The notes below the pieces were generated by a model that was given only the letters and a program-made list of their open reading frames with translations, was not told the origin of the DNA and did no database searches. A DNA stretch of 6,706 nt from an uncultured bacterium (GTDB lineage: Bacteria > Pseudomonadota > Gammaproteobacteria > Burkholderiales > Burkholderiaceae_D), in assembly GCA_903872555.1 (NCBI GenBank), contig CAIQLE010000013.1, positions 1-6,706 on the forward strand, in the 5' to 3' direction. How positions within the stretch are numbered: position 1 is the first letter of the stretch; every line of letters begins with the position of its first letter. Of this stretch, positions 1 through 5,447 are shown piece after piece. A program made the position numbers and the translations under genes.

Positions 1-808
1 CCAGATGGGTGTGATCAATATGGCGCATGGCGAATTCCTGACCATTGGCGCTTACTCCACGTATTTATTATCCAAGCTGACCACGGCCTACGCGCCTGTG
101 CTGCAGCCTTACTATTATTTCGCAGCGATTGCTCTCGCGTTCCTCGTGGCTTACTTTGTAGGTTACTGGGTAGAGCGCCTGATGATCTCTCATCTCTATA
201 AGCGTCCGCTGGATACCCTGCTGGCGACCTGGGGTCTGTCGCTGATCATGCAACAGATTTTCCGTTCCACCTTTGGCCCGAAAGAAGTCACGGCAACACT
301 ACCTGACTGGCTGATGGGTTCGGTGCAGCCTTTCGAAGGCGTCGATATTCCGCTGAATGGTCTGTTCATCATGGCGATGACCGCTGTGCTGACCGGCATC
401 ATCTTCATCCTGCTTTATCGTTCACGCTGGGGCCTGCAAGTGCGCGCCACCATGCAAAACCGTCTGATGTCCGGCGCTGTCGGTATCAATACACGCAAAG
501 TTGACCGTACCACTTTCGCTCTCGGCTGCGGTGTGGCCGGTGTAGCCGGTGCGGCATTCACCACCATAGGCTCAACCGGCCCTACCTCGGGTTCGCTGTA
601 TATCGTTGACACCTTCCTGACCGTTGTGTTCGGTGGTGCGCAAAGTCTGGTGGGCACCATCGTATCGGCCTTCGCCATCGCTCAAACGCAATCGACCACC
701 GAGTTCTTCATGACCGGCTCGCTGGCAAAAGTGCTGACCCTGTCGATCGTGATTTTGATTCTCCTGGTGCGTCCGCAAGGCCTGTTTGCTGCCAAGGTCC
801 GCAAGTAA
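1..808 (+). CDS. urtB: Urea/short-chain amide ABC transporter permease UrtB (5' partial)
   Basis: Inner-membrane permease of a HAAT-family importer, predicted to form the membrane channel together with UrtC. The frame is open from the window edge (first complete codon CAG at 2-4), so the beginning of the protein is missing. The Met at position 5 lies inside the conserved block MGVINMAHGE, which in LivH/UrtB proteins follows the first membrane segment, so roughly 30-50 residues are probably absent. Counting from that Met, visible features are LDTLLATWGLSLIMQQ (69-84), the cytoplasmic coupling region around GLQVRATMQN (143-152) followed by GAVGINTRKVDR (157-168), FLTVVFGGAQSLVGT (204-218) and the terminal VRPQGLF (255-261), with several hydrophobic segments between. 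INMAHGE together with the coupling region favours UrtB over a generic LivH. The next gene starts 30 nt downstream. The substrate could be urea or short amides such as formamide. Confidence 0.9.
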   Translation, partial: QMGVINMAHGEFLTIGAYSTYLLSKLTTAYAPVLQPYYYFAAIALAFLVAYFVGYWVERLMISHLYKRPLDTLLATWGLSLIMQQIFRSTFGPKEVTATLPDWLMGSVQPFEGVDIPLNGLFIMAMTAVLTGIIFILLYRSRWGLQVRATMQNRLMSGAVGINTRKVDRTTFALGCGVAGVAGAAFTTIGSTGPTSGSLYIVDTFLTVVFGGAQSLVGTIVSAFAIAQTQSTTEFFMTGSLAKVLTLSIVILILLVRPQGLFAAKVRK

Positions 809-827
809 TCCAGCTCCGTTATTTTGA

Positions 828-832
828 AAGGA
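828..832 (+). promoter_or_regulatory. Ribosome binding site deciding the urtC start
   Basis: AAGGA sits 6 nt before the ATG at 839. It supports that ATG rather than the in-frame TTG at 824, which lies ahead of the Shine-Dalgarno sequence and has no such site at a proper distance. Confidence 0.7.
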
Positions 833-838
833 CCTAAC

Positions 839-2020
839 ATGAACTCCGCATTCGAAAAAGTCATCGGTGGCAAGCAGGGAGCTATCGGGCTGCTCGTGCT
901 GTGCGCGCTGCTGTTCGTGATCTTCCCGCTGGTATTAAACGGCTTCCGTCTCAATATGGTGGGCAAGTATCTGTCCTACGCTTTCGTAGCAGTCGGACTG
1001 GTGCTGTGCTGGGGCTATGGCGGCATTCTGTCGCTGGGCCAGGGTGTGTTCTTCGGTCTCGGTGGTTATTGCATGGCCATGTTTCTGAAGCTTGAAGCCT
1101 CCGACCCGATCAGCACCAAGATTCAGTCCACCCCCGGCATTCCTGACTTCATGGACTGGAACCAGATCACTGAGTTGCCAGCTATCTGGTTGCCCTTCAA
1201 GAGTCTGCCTTTGACATTCTTACTGGTGCTGGCCGTGCCCATGATTCTGGCTTTCATTGTCGGCATCTCGATGTTCAAGCGCCGTGTGGGTGATGTGTAC
1301 TTCTCCATCGTTACGCAAGCGATTGCAGCGATCCTGAGCATTCTGATTATTGGTCGTCAAGGCTGGACCGGTGGCGTCAACGGCATCACCGATCTGAAAA
1401 CCATGCTGGGCTGGGACATCCGTACCGATGAAGCGCACTTGATTCTGTACTTTGCCTGCTGCACCCTGCTGATCGCCTGCATTTTGTTTGGTCGCTATAT
1501 ACAGACTTCCAAGCTGGGCCGTTTGTTGGTGGCGATGCGCGACAAAGAAGAGCGCGTACGTTTCTCTGGTTATGACGTCGCCAATTTCAAAGTGTTTACC
1601 TTCGTCGTGGCTGCAGGCATCTCGGCCATCGGTGGCGCCATGTTCACCCTGCAAGTCGGATTCATGTCGCCCTCCTTCGTCGGTATCGTGCCTTCGATTG
1701 AAATGGTGATCTATGCCGCAGTCGGCGGACGTATGTCCCTGCTGGGTGCTGTGTACGGCACGCTGATGGTCAGCTACGGCAAAACCTACTTCTCCGAGAC
1801 CCTGCCTGAACTGTGGCTGTTCCTGATGGGCGGTTTGTTCATCGTGGTGGTGATGTACTTCCCTAACGGTATTGCCGGTCTGTATGAGAGCCACGGCAAA
1901 CAATGGCTGGCCAAACTGTTTGGTGGCCTCAAGCCGGGCATCAAACCAGAGCTGGTGGCAGCGGCGACGAAAAAAGCGACACCTGAAGCCAAACTCAGCA
2001 GCATGGAGGTATCGAAATGA
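839..2020 (+). CDS. urtC: Urea/short-chain amide ABC transporter permease UrtC
   Basis: Second membrane subunit (LivM/UrtC type) of the importer, 393 aa from the ATG at 839. That start is chosen because AAGGA lies 6 nt upstream; an in-frame TTG at 824 would add five residues. Hydrophobic segments lie near residues 16-34, 44-60, 63-83, 125-145, 153-172, 200-219, 252-272, 285-312 and 325-345. Conserved blocks are WGYGGILSLGQGVFFGLGGY (58-77), the ATPase-contact loop GRLLVAMRDKEERVRFSGYD (227-246), GGAMFTLQVGFMSPSFVGI (265-283) and VYAAVGGR-like IYAAVGGR (291-298). The tail after residue 350 is Lys/Ala-rich and probably cytoplasmic. The extended loop around 88-118 (STPGIPDFMDWN) is typical of UrtC as I know it rather than of LivM. 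The last four bases overlap the urtD start as ATGA, indicating translational coupling. Confidence 0.93.
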   Translation: MNSAFEKVIGGKQGAIGLLVLCALLFVIFPLVLNGFRLNMVGKYLSYAFVAVGLVLCWGYGGILSLGQGVFFGLGGYCMAMFLKLEASDPISTKIQSTPGIPDFMDWNQITELPAIWLPFKSLPLTFLLVLAVPMILAFIVGISMFKRRVGDVYFSIVTQAIAAILSILIIGRQGWTGGVNGITDLKTMLGWDIRTDEAHLILYFACCTLLIACILFGRYIQTSKLGRLLVAMRDKEERVRFSGYDVANFKVFTFVVAAGISAIGGAMFTLQVGFMSPSFVGIVPSIEMVIYAAVGGRMSLLGAVYGTLMVSYGKTYFSETLPELWLFLMGGLFIVVVMYFPNGIAGLYESHGKQWLAKLFGGLKPGIKPELVAAATKKATPEAKLSSMEVSK

Positions 2021-2787
2021 GCGCAGCACCTATCGGCGGCATCAGCAATAACAACCGTCCTGTTCTGGCGATCGAAGGTCTGACCGTGTCCTTCGATGGT
2101 TTCAAGGCAGTCGATGATCTCAACCTGTACGTGGATCGCAATGAGGTGCATGTGGTGATCGGCCCGAACGGTGCCGGCAAGACCACGCTGCTGGATCTGA
2201 TCTGCGGCAAGACGCGTGCGACCTCGGGCAGCATTCAGTTCAAGGACATCGAGCTGACCAAACTCTCCGAGCACCAGATTGTGCACTCAGGAGTAGGCCG
2301 CAAATTTCAGACGCCTTCCATCTATGAAGCACTGACCGTGTTTGAAAATCTGGAGATGTCTTTCCCGCGTGGCCGTGGTGTATTCGGCGCGCTGGTGTTC
2401 AAGCGCACGCAGGATGTGATTGATCGCGTTAACCAGGTCGCCAAAGATATTTTTCTTACCGACAGTCTGGAAATGACCGCCGATCTGCTGTCACACGGCC
2501 AGAAGCAATGGCTGGAGATCGGCATGTTGCTGATGCAAGAGCCTGAACTCCTGATGCTGGATGAGCCGGTTGCAGGCATGTCGGTTTCGGAGCGCGAAAA
2601 AACAGCAGAGCTGCTGGCACGTATCAGCAAAGGCCGGTCGGTGGTGGTGATTGAGCATGACATGGAGTTTGTGAAATCCATCGCGCACAAAGTCACGGTA
2701 CTTCATCAAGGCAAATTGCTCGCTGCCGGCAGCATGGAAGCAGTGCAGAACAATCCCAAAGTTATTGAAGTGTATTTGGGTCACTAA
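2017..2787 (+). CDS. urtD: Urea/short-chain amide ABC transporter ATP-binding protein UrtD
   Basis: Cytoplasmic ATPase subunit (LivG-like) that powers the importer, 256 aa. Visible motifs are Walker A GPNGAGKTT (49-57), the Q-loop Gln in GRKFQTPSIYEALTVFENL (Q98), the family-specific signature LSHGQKQWLEIGM in place of LSGGQ (158-170), Walker B LLMLDEP (178-184) followed by VAGMS, and the switch His in VIEHDMEFV (H214). The LSHGQKQWLEI signature and the DEPVAGMS sequence are characteristic of UrtD and separate it from LivG. GGAGGT at 2005-2010 lies 6 nt before the ATG, and the start overlaps the urtC stop by 4 nt. All residues needed for ATP hydrolysis appear present. It is expected to form a heterodimer with UrtE. 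Confidence 0.95.
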   Translation: MSAAPIGGISNNNRPVLAIEGLTVSFDGFKAVDDLNLYVDRNEVHVVIGPNGAGKTTLLDLICGKTRATSGSIQFKDIELTKLSEHQIVHSGVGRKFQTPSIYEALTVFENLEMSFPRGRGVFGALVFKRTQDVIDRVNQVAKDIFLTDSLEMTADLLSHGQKQWLEIGMLLMQEPELLMLDEPVAGMSVSEREKTAELLARISKGRSVVVIEHDMEFVKSIAHKVTVLHQGKLLAAGSMEAVQNNPKVIEVYLGH

Positions 2788-2807
2788 GACATCGTTCGGA
2801 GGCAATC

Positions 2808-3497
2808 ATGTTCAACGTCAGCAATCTCGCATCCGGATATGGCCAGAGCCAAGTTATCCACGATCTGAACTTCAAAGTAGAGAAGCAGGAAATCGTCGCC
2901 GTCATGGGGCGCAACGGCATGGGCAAGACTACGCTGTTCAAAACTCTGATGGGCATACTGCCCACCCGCGGCGGCAGCGTCACCATAGATGGCACTGAAA
3001 TCGCCGGCATGGAAAGTCATGACCGGGTTGCGAATGGCATCGCCTACGTGCCCCAGGGCCGTATGATTTTCCCCAGCATGACCGTGCTTGAAAACATACA
3101 GACCGGTTTGCCTGCAGCCGCGAATGGCAAAGTGCCTGAAGAGCTGTATGCACTGTTCCCTGTCCTGTATGACATGAAGGGCAGGCGCGGCGGCAATCTG
3201 TCAGGCGGTCAGCAACAACAGCTGGCGATTGCGCGCGCACTGGCGACCAATCCTAAAGTGCTGCTGCTGGACGAACCGACTGAAGGCATACAGCCATCCA
3301 TCATCAAGGACATCGCCAAGAGCCTGAAAGAGATACGCAAGATGCGCGAGCTGACCATCATCGTGTCTGAGCAGGTGCTGTCGTTCACGCTGGAAATCGC
3401 TGATCGTTTCTTCGTGATCGACAAGGGCCGTTTTGCCTACGAAGACACGCGCGCCAATGTCGACGCGGCGACCATCAGTCGCTATCTGTCGGTGTAA
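2808..3497 (+). CDS. urtE: Urea/short-chain amide ABC transporter ATP-binding protein UrtE
   Basis: Second ATPase subunit (LivF-like), 229 aa, expected to pair with UrtD beneath UrtB/UrtC. Motifs are Walker A GRNGMGKTT (34-42), Q-loop Gln in YVPQGRMIFPSMTVLENI (Q83), canonical signature LSGGQQQQLAIARAL (131-145) and Walker B VLLLDEPTEGIQPSI (151-165). At the switch position the sequence is IVSEQ, so Gln189 stands where most ABC ATPases have His; LivF/UrtE proteins normally show EQ here, so this is a family trait. GRNGMGKTT and DEPTEGIQPSII are typical of UrtE. GGAGG at 2798-2802 lies 5 nt before the ATG, and the gap from urtD is 20 nt. Isoleucine codons include 5 ATA of 19, more than in fmdA. 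It is the last transporter gene in the run; a gap of about 108 nt follows. Confidence 0.94.
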   Translation: MFNVSNLASGYGQSQVIHDLNFKVEKQEIVAVMGRNGMGKTTLFKTLMGILPTRGGSVTIDGTEIAGMESHDRVANGIAYVPQGRMIFPSMTVLENIQTGLPAAANGKVPEELYALFPVLYDMKGRRGGNLSGGQQQQLAIARALATNPKVLLLDEPTEGIQPSIIKDIAKSLKEIRKMRELTIIVSEQVLSFTLEIADRFFVIDKGRFAYEDTRANVDAATISRYLSV

Positions 3498-3508
3498 GTG
3501 CGGAAGGA

Positions 3509-3567
3509 TCTGCTCCGGCCTGCCCCCCATGTCATCTGGCCGGCATTTTCACGCCTGGTACAGCAGA
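3509..3567. repeat. Nested inverted repeats after urtE (possible weak terminator or attenuator)
   Basis: CCGGCC (3515-3520) is an exact inverted copy of GGCCGG (3538-3543), with a 17-nt loop and followed by CATTTTC. Immediately outside the left arm, TCTGCT (3509-3514) is an exact inverted copy of AGCAGA (3562-3567), with an 18-nt interruption on the right side. The large loop and short T run make this a poor intrinsic terminator. It could limit read-through from urtE into the fmd genes, or it could be chance. Confidence 0.3.
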
Positions 3568-3573
3568 GATAAA
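3546..3573 (+). promoter_or_regulatory. Weak sigma-70-like promoter candidate upstream of the fmd genes
   Basis: TTTTCA (3546-3551, 4/6 match to TTGACA), a 16-nt spacer, then GATAAA (3568-3573, 4/6 match to TATAAT). It lies in the only gap near 100 nt between the transporter and amidase genes, where an internal promoter would be plausible. The matches are weak and it overlaps the inverted repeat region, so this is tentative. Confidence 0.2.
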
Positions 3574-3592
3574 ACAACCGGCGTCACTTCAT

Positions 3593-3597
3593 GAGGA
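3593..3597 (+). promoter_or_regulatory. Ribosome binding site deciding the start of the small four-Cys protein gene
   Basis: GAGGA lies 8 nt before the ATG at 3606. The in-frame ATG at 3591 overlaps this site and has no Shine-Dalgarno sequence of its own, so 3606 is the better start. Confidence 0.6.
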
Positions 3598-3605
3598 CTA
3601 ATCAA

Positions 3606-3860
3606 ATGATTGGCTACATGCACTACAACAAGTTTGGCAGCGATGGCTTCACCGATCGCGGCAAGGCGCGCACGACACCGTCAGTGCAAACCTGTCCGGT
3701 CTGTTTGCTGCGCTTCGATGCATCCGGCGGCACGCTGCCGGACGGCACCGTCATGAGCAAAGAAGAATGGCAAAAGCAAGTCTGCAAGACCATCAAGGAT
3801 GACACCGTAAACGGCGGCTATCAGGCCGGCTGTAGCGCGGGCACTTATTCACCGTTCTGA
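3606..3860 (+). CDS. Small four-cysteine protein of unknown function next to formamidase
   Basis: I do not recognise this 84-aa protein. The start at 3606 is chosen for the GAGGA 8 nt upstream; an in-frame ATG at 3591 would add five residues (MRTNQ). It has no signal peptide or membrane segment. The N-terminal part reads MIGYMHYNKFGSDGF, and a CPVC pair sits at C30/C33. Further cysteines are C60 (KQVCKTI) and C76 (YQAGCSAG), giving a C-x2-C-x26-C-x15-C pattern that could bind zinc or another metal. The C-terminus is GTYSPF. It lies 108 nt after urtE and 23 nt before fmdA, very probably on the same transcript as fmdA. Good ribosome site, a codon pattern like its neighbours and tight packing support a real gene. 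A role in amide metabolism is inferred from position only. Confidence 0.72.
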   Translation: MIGYMHYNKFGSDGFTDRGKARTTPSVQTCPVCLLRFDASGGTLPDGTVMSKEEWQKQVCKTIKDDTVNGGYQAGCSAGTYSPF

Positions 3861-3883
3861 ACCCAGACACTAAGGGAGATACC

Positions 3884-5056
3884 ATGCAACATTTTTCGAT
3901 CAAGCCGGGCCGCCCGCTGGCCGAGCAAGCTGAACTGGGTCACAACCGCTGGCATCCAGATATTCCTTTCCTCTCCAAAGTTAAGCCCGGAGAAGAGATC
4001 ATCATCGAGACACTGGACTTTCTCGATGCACAGATTCTCGACAATGACGACGTCTCTGATGTGCGCGATGTTGACCTCACGCGCGCGCACCCGCTGACAG
4101 GCCCTTTCTATGTTGAAGGCGCCGAGCCAGGCGACTTGCTGGTGATTGACCTGCTCGACATCAAGCCCATCACCCCGGTTGGTTTCTCGGGCGTGTTTGC
4201 CAAATCAAATGGCGGCGGCTTCCTGGCAGATTACTTCCCTGACGCCGCCAAAGCGATCTGGGACCTGAAGGGCTTGTATGCCACTTCACGTCACATTCCT
4301 GGTGTGCGTATCGCCGGTCTGACTCACCCTGGCCTGATGGGCTGCCTGCCATCGCATGACTTGCTGGCTGAATGGAACCGTCGCGAAGCACCGCTGGCCA
4401 AGATGGGTCTGGCTAAGCCACCGCATGCAGAGACTGCTGTTCTGCGCGGCGTCCAGGGCGCTGAGTTTGATCGCATGGCCAAAGAAGCTGCGCGTACCGT
4501 GCCACCCCGTGAGCATGGCGGCAATACCGACATCAAAGATCTGTCGACCGGCACTCGTATTTTCTTCCCCGTCTATGTCAAGGGCGCAGGCTTCTCCATG
4601 GGTGACCTGCACTTCTCGCAGGGCGACGGCGAAATCGGTTTCTGCGGCGCGATCGAGATGGATGGCGCAACCCACGTCGGCTTTGATCTGATCAAAGGCG
4701 GCATGGCAAAATATAATCTGACGGCACCGATCTTCATGCCTTCCGTGGTCAAGCCTCACTACAGCAAGTACCTGACCTTCGAAGGTATCAGCGTAGAGAA
4801 CGGCAAGAACTACTATCTGGATGCGACTGTCGCCTACCGTCAGGCTTGCCTGAAAGCGATTGATTATCTGACGCACTTTGGTCTGACCGGCCCACAGGCT
4901 TATATGCTGTTGACGGCAGCACCGGTTGAAGGTCGTATCGGCGGCATCGTTGATATTCCTAACTGTGCAGCGACCGTGTCTATCCCTACCGAGATCTTTG
5001 AAGTGGACATCACGCCTAAGGGCATGTTGAACGACAAATCTTATTGGGGTCGTTGA
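3884..5056 (+). CDS. fmdA: Formamidase FmdA (acetamidase/formamidase family)
   Basis: Cytoplasmic amidohydrolase of the FmdA/AmdA family, predicted to hydrolyse formamide to formate and ammonia (EC 3.5.1.49). It has 390 aa, slightly shorter than the roughly 400-410 aa usual for bacterial FmdA. Family blocks in order: HNRWHPDIPF (20-29), GEEIIIETLDF (36-46), VRDVDLTRAHPLTGP (60-74), GAEPGDLLVIDLLDI (79-93), NGGGFLADYFP (109-119), SRHIPGVRIAGLTHPGLMG (135-153), PPREHGGNTDIKDLSTGT (207-224), GDLHFSQGDGE (240-250), and TAAPVEGRIGGIVDIPN (344-360). The HGGN and GDLHFSQGDGE segments hold the likely active-site polar residues (H211, N214, D216, D241, H243, E250). There is no signal peptide. GGGAG at 3874-3878 lies 5 nt upstream of the ATG. 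About 26 Ile codons include no ATA, consistent with strong expression. It sits between the four-Cys protein and fmdB, as in known fmd clusters of methylotrophs. Narrow activity on other short amides cannot be excluded. Confidence 0.93.
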   Translation: MQHFSIKPGRPLAEQAELGHNRWHPDIPFLSKVKPGEEIIIETLDFLDAQILDNDDVSDVRDVDLTRAHPLTGPFYVEGAEPGDLLVIDLLDIKPITPVGFSGVFAKSNGGGFLADYFPDAAKAIWDLKGLYATSRHIPGVRIAGLTHPGLMGCLPSHDLLAEWNRREAPLAKMGLAKPPHAETAVLRGVQGAEFDRMAKEAARTVPPREHGGNTDIKDLSTGTRIFFPVYVKGAGFSMGDLHFSQGDGEIGFCGAIEMDGATHVGFDLIKGGMAKYNLTAPIFMPSVVKPHYSKYLTFEGISVENGKNYYLDATVAYRQACLKAIDYLTHFGLTGPQAYMLLTAAPVEGRIGGIVDIPNCAATVSIPTEIFEVDITPKGMLNDKSYWGR

Positions 5057-5063
5057 TGTAAAT

Positions 5064-5111
5064 GACGGGATGTTGCCAGCAAGGTCGGTTGACCCCTGAC
5101 CTCATCCCGTC
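5064..5111. repeat. Inverted repeat / hairpin between fmdA and fmdB
   Basis: GACGGGATG (5064-5072) and CATCCCGTC (5103-5111) form a perfect 9-bp inverted repeat starting 7 nt after the fmdA stop. A second stem, AGGTC (5082-5086) with GACCT (5098-5102), stacks directly inside on the 3' side, leaving a 9-nt bulge on the 5' side. No T run follows (only CTTTCT a few bases later), so it is not a canonical intrinsic terminator. It may stabilise fmdA mRNA or reduce read-through into fmdB. Confidence 0.6.
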
Positions 5112-5150
5112 GGCCAGCTTTCTGCATCACATTTAACAAAGGAATTCGCC

Positions 5151-5447
5151 ATGCCTCTCTATGACATCCGCTGCGCCGAATGCGACGGCATTTTTGAGAA
5201 GCGTCTCACCATCAGTCAGCTGCATAGCGACACGGAATGCCCCTACTGTAAGCAGACCACCAAAGCCGAACCACAGATCACCAGTTCGCGCGTGGCCATG
5301 CATTCTGTAGAAAGATGGAAGCCGCAAAGTCTGGCACAGCAGCTCGCAGGTAACGGCATCACCGGACCCGGCACCAAGAAAAATTCTATGCGCTCTTCCG
5401 TGCTGCATAACTGCAAAGGTGTGCAGTGCAGCGTCTGTGAGACCTGA
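5151..5447 (+). CDS. fmdB: FmdB-family zinc-ribbon protein
   Basis: Small FmdB/CxxC_CXXC_SSSS-type protein of 98 aa, usual size for the family (about 60-115 aa). The N-terminus MPLYDIRCAECDGIFEKRL is the family hallmark; C8/C11 (CAEC) and C30/C33 (CPYC) form the predicted zinc ribbon. In Methylophilus methylotrophus FmdB was described as a probable regulator of formamidase expression, and similar proteins occur widely as putative regulators; its molecular role is not settled. The C-terminal half has further cysteines C88, C93 and C96 in HNCKGVQCSVCET, giving C-x4-C-x2-C, a possible second metal site. AAAGGA (5138-5143) lies 7 nt before the ATG. A 94-nt gap with a hairpin separates it from fmdA, and its stop codon overlaps the next start (TGATG). 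Confidence 0.92.
   Translation: MPLYDIRCAECDGIFEKRLTISQLHSDTECPYCKQTTKAEPQITSSRVAMHSVERWKPQSLAQQLAGNGITGPGTKKNSMRSSVLHNCKGVQCSVCET

Noticed and set aside
5..7. ATG at position 5 as the true start of UrtB
   Set aside because: It lies inside the conserved MGVINMAHGE block, the frame is open to the window edge, and the preceding membrane segment is missing, so the gene is simply cut.
824..838. TTG start for UrtC giving five extra residues
   Set aside because: The AAGGA ribosome site lies within this segment and is well placed for the ATG at 839.
1220..2029. Long antisense open frame (269 aa) opposite urtC
   Set aside because: It lies almost wholly opposite a convincing permease gene, and its His/Gln-rich, low-hydrophobicity product is what the reverse strand of such a gene gives. 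No ribosome site or family resemblance.
3372..3376. Gln in place of the switch His in UrtE as a possible inactivating change
   Set aside because: LivF/UrtE-type ATPases normally carry EQ at this position, so it is a family trait.
3537..3551. Sigma-54-like sequence (TGGCCGGCATTTTCA) that would fit nitrogen control
   Set aside because: The -24 GG is present but the invariant GC of the -12 element at the required spacing is missing.
3591..3605. Earlier ATG for the small four-Cys protein
   Set aside because: It overlaps the GAGGA site that serves the ATG at 3606 and has no ribosome site of its own.
4286..4876. Antisense open frame (196 aa) opposite fmdA
   Set aside because: Shadow of the well-conserved fmdA reading frame; no recognisable domain.
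5332..5346. TGGCAC-containing sigma-54-like sequence inside fmdB
   Set aside because: The -12 GC is shifted by one base from the needed spacing and the site is within coding sequence; probably chance.
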